Shown piece by piece: positions 1-12,299 of a DNA stretch of 64,000 nt (its first letter is position 1; each line of letters opens with the position of its first letter). The translations under genes and the position numbers were made by a program. The notes beneath the pieces are model-generated. The model did not search any database and was not told where the DNA came from. It worked only from the letters and a program-made list of their open reading frames with translations. The DNA comes from Brachynemurus nebulosus (Eukaryota > Arthropoda > Insecta > Neuroptera > Myrmeleontidae), in contig JAPWDM010000035.1 of the NCBI GenBank assembly GCA_035578155.1, positions 934,001-998,000 on the forward strand. The letters run 5' to 3'.

Positions 1-11
1 CGTAAGATACT

Positions 12-14
<3 letters not shown>

Positions 15-91
<77 letters not shown>
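15..91. repeat. (TA)n microsatellite
   Basis: Uninterrupted TA dinucleotide array of about 75 bp, the first of about eleven in the window. Confidence 0.97.
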
Positions 92-93
<2 letters not shown>

Positions 94-275
94 AAGTATT
101 TAAAAAATTTACTAAAATATTTTGTATTTGTACTCACTGTCAGTAATTTAATCCAAAATTAAAAGAATTATTTTTCGATGAAATAGCAATAAGTTCTTTT
201 TCCAAGTTCCTTTCAAATTCCAAACTTAATTAAAACCTATTTTCGAATAAACAAAAATTTTTCATATTTTATTTT

Positions 276-895
<620 letters not shown>

Positions 896-2232
896 AGGGG
901 GGCTAGTCCATATCAAATCATCGAATAAAAATATTTTGAACATCAGTGTTTTTAAAATGCATGATATTTGGTAGATAGTTTCTTCAAATCAGAGTGACCA
1001 AAAATACCAAGTTTTATACATATTTTTTTACATTCGTATTTGAGGTATTAAAAACTATTTGCCCTAGAAAGCTAAAACTGGTACCATTAATTTCAGAATT
1101 AGAGACATATAACATGATAATGCAATTCAAATTTAACCCTTTCTCCACAATCCAAAAATTTGATTTTTATAAAAAATCCAAAAACCAAATTTTTAATTTT
1201 TATGTTATACCCAACCTCTTAAGTAAGTTGTATACAAAATTTCATGATGGTATTCTAATGGTATCATACCGAAATAATAAAATAAATTAACAATTAATAA
1301 ATAAACAATATATAAAATAATATTTTATTAGTCAAGCCATTTTTTTTTAATTTTCAGCTTTGAAAAAAGTAATTATCTAATAATGTGCTTTTATTTTATT
1401 TCAGGTTGCTGAAGGAATCACGGAGCTACAACTAAAAACAAAGTGATTAAATATTTTGTGACTGTTGTCCCTTAGATTTTAAATTGATTACATAATAAGC
1501 TAGTTTTATGAAAATATATTTATGAAAAGCTCAATATCGACAATTTAAAGAAAAAAACAAACAACTAGATAGGTATATATTCATGATGAATTAGTTTTCA
1601 TATTTTCAGGACCACTTATAATCAATTTTCTCTCTGTCCTTTTTTCAATTTTTCATAACGTATTAATGTTTCATTTATTTATTAATGTTGATGCTTATTC
1701 CCATTTAATTTTTCAATGAAAATTTATTTATGACCGAAGGTGACAAAGGCATGTGACTGACGAAGTTCAATGATTGATAAAACAGTTATCTAGGTATATA
1801 AATTCTTTTATTTTTTCAATTTTTTATTTTTTTTTTTTATTTTTTATTTTGATTTACGAAAAGTGTTTTCAATGCAGGGGACATTTATAAAATACATACA
1901 TTAATCATTCAATTTCCATAGTCATCTTTTTTTAGAGTGAAGTAAGGGTGGGGGGATACTGATATTATCTATTATTTTATGTTTTACGGGCGGGCCTTAA
2001 TGGATTTCCAAAATATGTAGTTTGAATATTAAAGAATATATTTACAAGAGGTTGTAGTTTTGGTTGTATATATCCATTGCTATTTCTTTCGCTGATAGTA
2101 TCAGTCTAAACCTACTTTAGTCAAGCAGCTAATAATATACCTACTATTTTTTATGTAATTTCTATTCTTTTAAGTATCATCTGGACTTAATAGATAAAAT
2201 TACTATTAAATTGTTTAGTTATTAAATTCTGG

Positions 2233-2233
<1 letters not shown>
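896..2233. other. AT-rich DNA, mostly featureless
   Basis: No repeat structure or extended coding frame was recognised apart from the short candidate exon at 1405-1446. The stretch could be intron plus 3' flank of a gene to the left, or plain intergenic DNA. Confidence 0.5.
1405..1446 (+). CDS. Possible 3'-terminal coding exon (13 codons plus stop)
   Basis: A good 3' splice acceptor (a T-rich tract ending TTATTTCAG at 1404) is followed in frame by GTT GCT GAA GGA and so on, giving VAEGITELQLKTK and a TGA at 1444-1446. The codons are markedly less AT-rich than the surroundings, which is what one expects of a real exon. If real, it is the last exon of a plus-strand gene whose other exons lie to the left of the window. 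No AATAAA was seen in the next 100 nt. I do not recognise the peptide. At 13 codons chance is a serious alternative, and the acceptor phase is assumed to be 0. Confidence 0.3.
   Translation, partial: VAEGITELQLKTK

Positions 2234-2324
<91 letters not shown>
2234..2324. repeat. (TA)n microsatellite
   Basis: About 90 bp of TA repeats abutting the left terminus of the pogo-type element at 2325. Confidence 0.97.
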
Positions 2325-2327
<3 letters not shown>

Positions 2328-2892
2328 TAAACTCTATATAACGAACTTCTATTTAACGAAAAACTCCTTAAAACGTAGAAATTACAAAGGTTTGTTTGGT
2401 TTACATTATCATTCGTATATTGAAACACTCTTTATAACGTAATAGCCACTCTCAATAGCGAAAAATACGTCATTTTTTAACCCCAAAAAAATTTTATTTC
2501 ACTGACTTCCAAACAAAATAGTGATACAGAGTCGTAAATATTTCGTACGGACAAAGGAATTCCTAGAAATCCGTTTATTTGTTTGTTGTAATTGCCTAGC
2601 ACATGTTTTTGCCTACTGTACTTCCGTACTATTGTCTTATTGCTATCTTGACGTTATCATATTCTTAGTTGCTTTCAAACTTTTTAACTGTAAACATGGC
2701 GAGTAAAAGAAAGAGTTTGTGTATTGACGAAAAAGTGTCATTTAATTCAGTCAAAATTAAAACCACCTACTAAATTCGTAAGTTTTATTCGTAAAATTAT
2801 ATTGTTTTCTTTTACTCTCCATATAACGAAAACTCTTTATAACGTAATAAAATACCCGGTCCCTTCAATTTCGTTATATGTAGTTTACACTG
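2325..2892 (+). mobile_element. pogo/Tigger-type non-autonomous element
   Basis: Left end GTGTAAACTCTATATAACGA and the inverse of the right end, CAGTGTAAACTACATATAAC, form terminal inverted repeats. TA dinucleotides flank both sides, as expected for Tc1/mariner-pogo insertion. The left end seems to have lost its first two bases into the (TA)n array. Several TATAACGAA-like motifs are spread near both ends (about 2333, 2433, 2820, 2870), as in pogo/Tigger TIRs. The interior keeps only the start of a transposase (2696-2773), so this looks like an internal deletion derivative. Confidence 0.8.
2696..2773 (+). pseudogene. N-terminal remnant of a pogo-like transposase
   Basis: The frame begins MASKRKSLCIDEKVSF and stops after 25 codons (TAA at 2771). 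Basic M-x-S/P-K-R-K starts followed by a L/C-x-I/L-x-E/D-K-V helix are typical of the N-terminal helix-turn-helix of pogo/Tigger transposases (CENP-B type DNA binding). Position inside a pogo-type TIR element, about 200 bp before its right end, supports this. The remaining DNA-binding domain and the whole DDE catalytic region are absent. Confidence 0.6.
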
Positions 2893-3029
2893 TATATATA
2901 TTTTGACCTCCTCTGTGTTTAATTATATTTCTGCATAATTTCTACATAAAAATTACAAAATTTCGTTGATTATCTCACATTCGTCGCTATGATAATTGAA
3001 TTCAGACAGCTTTTGTGGCAATCAATCTA

Positions 3030-3204
3030 GTGTTGCGTTCGGTTTTATCAGCTGATCGTCAGAGAATGTATTCGCTGCCCTCATCATTTACTTCTAAATG
3101 ATGTATATGCACATGCGCACACTAATTGCTACATCATTTAAAACTAAATGGTGAGGGTAGCGAATACATTCATTGACGATCAACTGACAAAACCGAACGC
3201 AGCA
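3030..3204. mobile_element. Foldback MITE (175 bp)
   Basis: The two arms pair along nearly the whole length: GTGTTGCGTTCGGTTTT at the left and its near complement AAAACCGAACGCAGCA at the right, then GAATGTATTCGCT / AGCGAATACATTC further in, around a loop near 3115. TA flanks both ends (3028-3029 and 3205-3206), compatible with a Tc1/mariner-type MITE. Confidence 0.8.
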
Positions 3205-3824
3205 TAGTATATTATTTAAGCACTTTCATTATGTGAATAACGCTCATCGACTGCTAGTGTTTTTATTGATAAAAGTTATCGTATTCGATATGTAAACGTT
3301 CTCACTACAAAAATAATTTTCCCACAGTTTGATAAATCCGTGGAGTTTGTTGCGGATGCGACACAGTAGAAAAAAGTTTTACAATTTTTTGAAAATTTTG
3401 TGCAGCTGATCAATTTGTTATTTTAACTGACTAATTATTAGCATTATCAAAGCTATATCAATTGCTTTTACGTATTTTTCCCTTATCATTATATGAGGTG
3501 TCCAAATTTTTGGGTGACCTTTAAATTTGTAACCTATCTGATAATTTTTTTTTAATGTTCAGATTTTTAAATGAGATGCTTAACCTCATAATAATTGCTA
3601 ATCTCCACGACACAGTATTTGAATTTCACGCTCGATATGTTTGGATGTAACGAATATTCAGACATTTATATTCGTATTCGCGTTCGCAATAAAGTTCAAA
3701 TATGTTTTATTATAGATTTTCATTAAAAAGTTAAATGCAAATTACACTTCTTGTGGTCTTAAAAACAAATTTACATTAAATAATTCAGCAAGAAATTTTA
3801 CTACCTTCATACATGTACAAATAA

Positions 3825-4176
3825 GCCTTGATTCACACTATAGTGTCGGTATCGATACGCTCCTGCTTCAGTCACGTTCCGGTAAAGTCTTGTTGTGTTC
3901 GCATCACAGTACCTATTTGTTCTCTATTTATAATGCCGCTCTCGATACGCTCCCAGTTCGGCTTCAGTTCCATAAAAATATGTTTTCATAATAATTGAGT
4001 GCTAACGGGGTGGTGTGGAATAGAAAAAAATGTTCACACTTTCGGTACAAGTCTTGATATTCCTCGACTAAAATATCTGAGTGAAGATACTTATTGCTTC
4101 TTGTGTAATAATATTTTATCGAACTGGGAGCGTATCGATTCCGTACCGAAAGCGGCACGAAAGTGTAAATGGGGGT
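3825..4176. mobile_element. PIF/Harbinger-like MITE with 'ATTCACACT' end
   Basis: Left end GCCTTGATTCACAC and an inverted right end with GTGTAAATGGGGG. Both arms carry the module GGTAYSGWWWCGATACGCTC. A TAA trinucleotide sits at both borders (3822-3824 and 4177-4179), fitting the TWA target of PIF/Harbinger. The family end recurs at 56632-56692. No transposase is present. Confidence 0.55.
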
Positions 4177-4179
4177 TAA

Positions 4180-7100
4180 GTGGAGATGTCCCGGCTTAAT
4201 TTTTACGCATGTTCATAGAATATATTACATATCACCTATATACTAATAAAATTTATAAACTGTCTCTCTTCGTTATTTTAAATTTTGATTCTTACTTCAA
4301 ACCTAATACTTCTTGATTTAAAGAGACTGTCAACACAGGGACGCAATAACTACAAATCTGCAAGGAAGTTCAACAAAAATTTGAGTGACTCAATTTTTTG
4401 ATAACGCAATTCTCAGATAACATTGGAAAATCTCGTCTCTGAAAATTCAATTTTCAAATAAAAAATTTCAAAAAGCCACTAAAAATTTTACCTTTTAATA
4501 TAAATAAAATAAGTTGAAAGAAATTTTAGGTAATTTTATGAGGCGTCACGTAATTTTAAGGGGGGAGGGGGGAGTTTCGGGTTCCTTGGGCCCTTCGGTT
4601 GTTGTGCCCCTGCGTACAGTTCATACTCTGCGCATACCGCAGTATTTTTTCTCTTTTGAAAGATTTTTAATAATTTTAGTAGTAGAGTTTTCTCCGCTGT
4701 ATGTTCTTGACAAATTTTGGTTGCATGAACTATATCTTATATTAAAATTAATCTCGTTGATGCATTCACAGAAAATTAAACTGTGATAATCATACTGGAG
4801 TAACTGTATTGTATTTCTTATTTCCCACTTCTTCCATTTTCCCCCGAAAGGTGTCTTCAATTCGACGACGTGTTGTATTATGAGAGCTTTTCATAACTAT
4901 ATGTACGTATATAATTATACACATAATATGATAAATAAAAATGCCCTGATAAAAATAATTTCAAATTTTATAGGTGCAAGTATTGATAAAGTTGACTCAT
5001 TCAAAAAGAGTGATATAATAATTTTTTGACAATCATACTAATAATATACCAACAAGAAAAGTGTTTATCGTCGATTAAATAATTTTATTAAAATAAATAA
5101 AATTAATCCATAAATACATACACGTACGTACTAAAAGTAAATAAATAACAATAATAGTGCAAGAAAAATATTTCAAGTGTTTGACGAAATTTCAAAAGAA
5201 AAATAATTTTATCGCCACCTTTAAATGATATGTGACAATCTACTCGAGAAAAAACGTATTTGATAGCCCAATAAAACATTATTTCAATAGAAGGAACATT
5301 GAATTTTAACCGACAGTGTTGCCAACGTACAAAAAACGAACCCATAAAAAAACACAATCGAAAAAAAGAATAATAAAACAAAATAAAAATAAATTATTTC
5401 CACTCTTTCTTACCTATACCATTTAACAATTATCTATTTCTGTTTGTTACGACAATTCAGTGTGTTCCGTTCTTTATTTTAACCATCGGTTTTGTTAAGT
5501 TTTTATGTGTTCTGATGTGAGTTCTTTTGGTTAATAAAAAAAGTGTATTTAAGTTTTTTTCTTTTTGTTACTTAAAACTGGAGAATACCTGTTTCACAAA
5601 TGGACCCTTGATTTACCCTGGACTATTGCTTATTGCCAGGTAGGTAATCAGTTGTGTAAAAAAATTTGAAAAATTTATGTATTGTATTTTTTGTGCCAAG
5701 GAAAGATGTAATTTTTTGTGTTTGTTTAAACAAAAAATATTTTTTCGGTGTACATATATTTTTCTCGTTGAGAATTTAATCCTTTTTACTACGGTAAAAG
5801 GATGATTATTACATGGATACCTTTTTTTTTTTATTAATTATTTTGATGAGGAGGGTTTCACATTTTGATTCCTTAGTTGTGCAAAGGATAGAGGAAAAAT
5901 GAGTGAATTTATCCGTTTACTTTCACAAAACTACTTAATAAATTTTATGTATGTTGATATTTATTATATCATATATGGTTACAATCTCAATCGATTTAAA
6001 CAAAAAAGTACAAATTACAAGTAAATTATTTTTTCAACCGAAAAAAATTATGACTAAATTAAAAAAAATTAATAAAAAGTTATAAAATTTATCGAAAATG
6101 CAGTTTTAATAAAAATGATTTGCCAGCGTCTATAAAAAAACTATTTCTATAAAAAAAATTATTTTCTATTGACGCTGAGCTATTATTTACGTTTCTAGGA
6201 AGGTAAGTGTTGCTTACGTGATAGCTATGAGAGGTTGAAAAAAGCTATCTTATATGTAGCGTATTTGAATTAAAATTGAATATGTAATAAAGTATAAATG
6301 CCTACTTTTTAATTTCAGAAAACATGTAAATATTACTGTTATATTTATTTTTAAAAATTTCCATTTGTATTGAAAAGGTTAAATATTTCTTTTTGGATGA
6401 AATATTTAAATTTAAACGATTGTAGTATATTTAAGACATTCTTTAAAACAATTTTTTAGTACTTTTTCCAGTACATTAACAACATATTCTTTAAATCCAA
6501 TTTCATAAGATTATTTGCAAATCTGTCTGGTGTTAGACTGAAACGGTTATCGAAATGATCTTTCCACATAACTGCTTAATTTTATTAAACATATTTCTGG
6601 AATTTAAATGCTATCTTTTTATATTATATTATATACCTACATATAATTTTAAACGGAAATTTCAGACATTTATTTTGATGTTTTGTATTCCGGTATGCAA
6701 CAATAGTAATAGGTGTTTTGTGAAATATAATTTAATGGTAAGGTTAGAATTTTTTGGTTTAATTGAATTATAGGTATTACTTAGCGATATTATAGAAGCA
6801 AGTTTTATGTTCTATAAGCACAAAGGGAATTAATGTTTGGTTAAAGGTTACTGGGTATAAATTCATCCAGTGATTATTTTTAGGTCACTGGAATTTTTGC
6901 TCGTGAGTGATACATATTACAGAAAAGAAAAGTTTTCAATGCGAGCTTTCTATTGTGTTTAAAAATATTTTGAGTCATAGCTTAAAATTCAGTGGAGATT
7001 TTCCAAATTCAATTTCATCATCTAAATCACCTCTATCTACAAATAAGCTTTCCACAATTCTTTTTGTATCTTTTTTAGTTTCATAGCAATATATTTAAGT

Positions 7101-7195
7101 ATTTTGAAACCACCAAAAACTTCGGCATAGCTCCTAAACGTCATGAAATATAAGTATCTAATTAGCTCACATGGATTCGACATTGGTTTATTCAA
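4180..7195. other. AT-rich DNA with poly-G tracts and one possible first exon
   Basis: No gene recognised. A G-rich patch lies at 4559-4610. At 5457-5640 an initiator-like TTCAGTGTG is followed by about 180 bp ending in GCCAG|GTAGGT, a good splice donor; this could be an untranslated first exon but is unproven. A small inverted pair (CAGCGTC / GACGCTG) occurs at 6123-6178. The rest shows nothing. Confidence 0.4.
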
Positions 7196-7371
7196 CTACA
7201 ACTTGTCTATGAGAGGATGATCTCTGACGCCGTCTTTGCCTTTATTGTGATCTGTCTCTTTTTAGCATAATATGTGTTCCGTCTGTCTCTTTTTAGCATA
7301 ACAGTTCATGTCAATTCTCCTCTTTCCTTCGTCCTGCTATTAGAGATCGTCGTCTCATAGACAAATAGTAG
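7196..7371. mobile_element. Short TIR MITE (176 bp)
   Basis: Left end CTACAACTTGTCTATGAGA and the right end read in reverse, CTACTATTTGTCTATGAGA, continue as GATCTCT in both, for about 30 bp of TIR. Inside, TCTGTCTCTTTTTAGCATA is directly repeated (about 7249 and 7281). No clear target duplication. Confidence 0.7.
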
Positions 7372-7970
7372 GTATATTGCTTGATTTATAAAACCAGCGA
7401 AATCTTTCATTCTGTACACGGGAAATAAATGATTTATTCTAACTCAAAAATAGCAGAGACCATTCCGCTGTGCTATACCGGGACTACAAACTCATTTTGT
7501 AGATAAATTTTTATTTATTTTCCTTGTAATGTGTTATCGTACCTAAATTTTAATAATTAATAAGATTCCGTGTAGCCATGCAACGTGGATTCAGATTAGG
7601 CTTATTGAAAAGTGTCCCAGAAAATTAACCAGTTTACAATGATTACAAGAAATTAGTTAGGTTATTTGCCCTCCGAGTGTTTCATCTCATGGTTTTCCGT
7701 TTTTCTTACTCTCTGCAACCCTAACTTATTTAATACCTACTGACTTTTTTTTTTAAAAATTTTTCGTTAAAAATCAAATAATGTATTTAGGAAAAGCACA
7801 AAATTTTGATCAGATTCATAAAATAATTACCTACTATTATTTTTGATTTTGTCGAGAATCTGAGTCATCTACAACATGTCCGGTTCCGAGAACTCACTAA
7901 TAACACATTGGAATCTTCTCTGTAAATTTTAGAAAAGAGAGTAGTGGTTTAAAATCTGTATGGTTTAGGA

Positions 7971-8510
7971 CCTTGGTTTTCAACCTTTTTCATGGCGCGA
8001 CCCCCTTAGCATGGAAAAATATTTTGCGACCCCTACCCTCCGTTCGAATTCGTCTGAATATCGAATCCGTTCATCATTATTGATTATTTTCAGTTAGGTC
8101 TCGATTAAATAGGTAATTAAGGACTTGAAACAGGCATATTTTTATATTGAGATCGAAGTTAACGACTTATAGTAGCTTCTGAATGCGCGCCTGGCGTAAA
8201 AAGTAACTCGCGCACGCGCGGCGGTCGTTGCCGTTTAACACTTCCAAGTGTAATCCATTTGAATTTTTTGAATTCTGAACTCGCGTTAGTGTTTAAATTT
8301 ATTGAACTGCCTTGTTGTCTGTTTAATAATTTCTCACTGTCGTCTAATATTCAGAATTCTGTGCTCATTGTAATTTTTGAATCACATTAATGTAACCATT
8401 AATTAACCTTCTCTTTATTAAATATTGAACTAGAGTGGTTTTATTTTTAAAGTAACTGTGGCCCTCTTAAAAAGGCTTCGGGGCCGCGACCCATAGGTTG
8501 AAAGACACTG
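7971..8510 (+). mobile_element. hAT non-autonomous element, copy A
   Basis: Termini are of the TTGGTTTTCAACCTTTTTC / CAGTGTCTTTCAACC type with inner GCGACCCC motifs. The 8-bp target duplication GTTTAGGA is perfect at 7963-7970 and 8511-8518. A longer second copy in inverse orientation lies at 13911-14566. No transposase frame is present. It is broadly similar to the CAGTGGTTCTCAAC-ended hAT families known across animals. Confidence 0.92.
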
Positions 8511-8529
8511 GTTTAGGACATATTTTAAG

Positions 8530-10091
8530 TAGAGATGTCGATTCTCCAAAAAAAAAAGATAGATTTTTGGATCGATTTAAATTGAAATTAAAAAAAATTG
8601 CTCAAAAAAAATCGATTCTGTGAGATCAATCTAAAAAATCGAAATTTTGTAAAGTTTAATAAAATTAGCTGATAATTTTTGTTAAGGGACTTAATTGATA
8701 GTGCATGGGTAATATCGTGTAAAAACGTCTTACATTATATTTGTAAAGACGATGAGTTAACTTTTCAATTATAATTATAGCAAATAACGCAATTGAATAT
8801 GTAGGACGAATACCACGGAATGACCCAAGTTTATTCGAAAATTTCAAACCAGCTGACAAAAAAATGTTTTCTAAATAAGTCGTTTTTGTGGGAAGGGGAT
8901 CGTTTGCCAGATAGGTGGTCTTCCTTCTTTTTGTATTAATAGTCGTCAACTCGATAAGATAGTGCCTATATGTATGTACGTAGTAGGGTTGTTACGGATG
9001 TGATATTTTAATACATCTGCAGATGCGGATGCGGATTTTTGAAGAGCAACATCTGCAGATGCAGATGCGGATGTTTAAAAAATTTATTTTTCCTAAGAAG
9101 CGAAATTTAATAGTTTTTGTTGTTTATTTTATTTGTTAAAAAAAAATAAATTATTTTTAAAAGGTGTTAGTTATTGACTAGAAATAAAAGTTTTACTGTT
9201 GTAAAACTTTTTAAAGTTTAGTAATATCCTTTTTTATTATCTACAATCAAATCAATCAATTTTTGAATCTTCACAATATTTTAGATAATATTATTTTCAA
9301 ATATACGTAATTAGAATTACATACTATACTGTAATTCAAGGTTAATACTATAAGCCTTTGAACCGGTTGAAATATCTTTGAATTTGGTTTAACATATTAT
9401 ATATGTAAGTAGACTAAAATAAAGACTGTCACAAAAATTTAGAGATATCTTTCAAATTAAAATTTGATGTTACTGCATTAACAGTACAATTGATTTTTTG
9501 ATTGAACTGAAAACCGTAATCGTAAAAACTATCTTTTGTAAAAAATAACTGTAAAGTCAGCTCCATATATTCAATTTGGCATAGCCTCTCATGTCTAGCT
9601 ATAATTTTGATAATAAATTAGAAATCGGGTCGCACACTGCCAATTAGAATTCAAAACATATCCCTAAGGCCTTTGATAATCGAACCGATTATTAAAATTG
9701 AAATTAGTTGTATAGCCGACCTGTAACTCTGAAGACATCCACATCCGCAATCAAAATGGTGGGAATGCGCAAATGCGGATTTCAAAATTGATGCGGATGA
9801 TCCGCATTTGCGGATGCGGATATCCGCAACAACCCTAGTACGTAGTTATATAGAACCATATGAGGGGTTCGTTGATAACAACGAATAAAAAGTGACAATT
9901 ATAACAATATAATAACGTTTTTAGTGTTTCATTTTAACACATGTTGCTTTGTAAAATTATAATTAAAATGAAATTTTTGAAAAAAATCGGGTATCGATCT
10001 CTTACTTTTAATAATCGATTCAAATGAAAAAAATCGAAAAAAGAATCTATTTTTTAAGCTTCGATTAATCGATTTAAAATCGTCATCTCTA
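8530..10091 (+). mobile_element. Outer hAT-like element, interrupted
   Basis: Begins TAGAGATGTCGATTCTCC and ends with the inverse, AAATCGTCATCTCTA, with many ATCGAT-type motifs next to each end. The 8-bp duplication ATTTTAAG is perfect at 8522-8529 and 10092-10099. A second hAT element (8984-9837) is inserted in it, so the original element was about 700 bp. No coding sequence. Confidence 0.9.
8984..9837 (+). mobile_element. Inner hAT-like element with GCGGAT subterminal repeats
   Basis: Begins TAGGGTTGTTACGGATG and ends GATATCCGCAACAACCCTA. The 8-bp duplication GTACGTAG is perfect at 8976-8983 and 9838-9845. Both subterminal regions carry many GATGCGGAT/ATCCGCATC motifs (about 9023-9073 and 9737-9829), as transposase-binding repeats of hAT elements do. 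The middle is AT-rich and non-coding. Confidence 0.92.
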
Positions 10092-10099
10092 ATTTTAAG

Positions 10100-11578
10100 A
10101 CAATTCTTACTTAACTATAGTCCGCCCAACCTACTGAAAAAGTTAGGGTTATGAGACTTTTCAAAAAATATGTATGTTTAATATGTTGACGGTCATGAGG
10201 GATTATAACGAAATGGTTTAAAAAACCGGGACAAATAACTGTCGTCAAAGAATTTGTTGGATACCGGAACAAGAGAGTTGAAACCGAGACAAATTCGAGA
10301 AAACTGAGTCATATTGACACCCACAAACAGAGTAATAAAGTAGTAGACGAAATTTTTCTAAACATAATTTTATTGTAAAAACGAGAATGTTAATATTTTA
10401 TTTTTATCTCTTGAGTAGAAGAAAAATATTATGTATGACGATATTTACTTATGATGGTAAATCGTGGAATTAACAGCATACATGACATACATCAGCTTCG
10501 ACTTTATCTGACTTTGCATGTGCAGAGAGAATATCATGTGGTTAGGATACACATCGTCACCACAATGGTAAACTAGCGTATCTACCATTTTCGCAAAAAT
10601 GAGTTTCCTAGGGTAAATTATTTCAAAGGTGATAATTTACAATCTGGTGAGTTCTCGTACGTATATCTCTAAAATAGTTTATGGTATCTGCATATTAGTA
10701 GATCTATAGTAAATTAATGAAAAATTTTTTTTTAAGTAGTATAACTTTAGAATGAAATTAGAATAAGTAAAAGTACCGCCTGTAGTAATACTAATAATCT
10801 GCAACAAAAGTCTTCTTTATTACATTGATATGGTTTTTCACACTTTTAAGGCGTTATACACACTTCCGTGGAGCAAAAAATGCTTAATGGATCGAACAGA
10901 CTGCTTCAATCTACCGTGACAATAATACAACTTTATTGCACTACTTGACTTACCTAAACACTCAAGTAGGTAATAATTTCTGAACATAATTAAAGAAATT
11001 AAAAGACAATTTTTTACTTGACTAATGCCACTTTATTTAAAATTTTTAAATATCTGTGACATGTTTCGGACCCATATCCGAACAGTCCGTTGTCCGCAGA
11101 CTGAAAAAAAAAGAAATATTTATAATCGTAAACTACTGAGAAAAGTGATAAAATTGAAGAATGATTTGCAATTTCAAATTTAGACTGAAAAGTTAGTTAA
11201 ATCTATGTCTCGTAGATTAGAAGCCGTCATAAAAGCAAACGGTGGTCTTACCAAATATTAATCAAGTTGTTATTAATATCCGCTAATAAAGATATGAAGT
11301 GCACCTAGATTTTTGTTTTTTTTTCTGTTGTTAATAAAATTGATCTTTTTGTTATAAAATTTGTATTGATCGACATTTTCGCTCTGTTTCTTTTAAATAA
11401 ATAAATAAGTGGACAAATTGATTAAAGTTTGTAAAATATATCACAATAAATTTTTTATTCGACAACTAATGTTTCACTTGAATGTACGTAGACTTTCGTG
11501 AGTAACTGTATATATATACTTATATCCGGCCTTTTTCTTGTACAGAATCGTAGAAGTTTTAGTTTATTGCTAAATTAG
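10100..11578. other. AT-rich DNA, nothing recognised
   Basis: No repeat, RNA gene or coding signal was identified. Confidence 0.5.
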
Positions 11579-11668
11579 GGTCCAAAAACGGATAGCGCCC
11601 CTACTCTCGCCGTTCATATCGTATAGGCTGTATAAGTCTAATTTTTCGAAGAAAGTTCGACTAATTAC
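11579..11668 (+). repeat. Dispersed repeat family S, copy 1
   Basis: Carries the GC-rich core GGATAGCGCCCCTACTCTCG followed by TATCGTATAGGCTGTATAAG and TCTAATTTTTC. Nearly identical cores occur at 35613-35720 (plus) and 45209-45340 (minus). In all three a TA-rich tract lies on the same side of the core. Confidence 0.8.
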
Positions 11669-12299
11669 ACTTTGTATCTGAGAATATATTTTCAATTGTT
11701 TAATATAATATGTAAGAATACAATAGGTAAAATTTTACAATAGGTAAAATTATATCGCAATTAATGTGTGAAAATGATAAAAGCATATTTTTGTCGTAAA
11801 ACTACTTCTTACCACAAAATTTTATTATTATTAAATATGCTATTATAATAATAGTATTGATAGTATTTTTACACTTATTTTTTACAGTGTAGAATATATT
11901 TTATGGGGACACTTTGAGAATATACCTAAATGAAAAAGACAATTAACTTTTTGTCGATTAGTGTAAAAGTGTTTAAATATAATAAATACGTGTATATATA
12001 TTTCACATGGCTGACTAATTCGTGGAATTATTATTTTTAAGAAAAAAACAGTTTCAGTGAAAACTTTTCGTGTTCTTATTATGTTTTTATATATTGACTG
12101 TTATTTTGTTAAGCAAGGTTCACTGAGCATTATATCAAAATAATGAAAGTGTGACTTACACAATTTGAACTTTTTTGGAAAGACTAGTTCAATAATTTTT
12201 TGGTAATATAAATAGTACTCTTACTAAGTGCAGACGTTTGAAACTCTTTCGTAAGGAAGTCTTTTTTTTTTTAAATTTTCAATTTATAGTTCCAGACTA
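11669..12299. other. AT-rich DNA, nothing recognised
   Basis: No repeat or coding signal seen. Confidence 0.5.
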
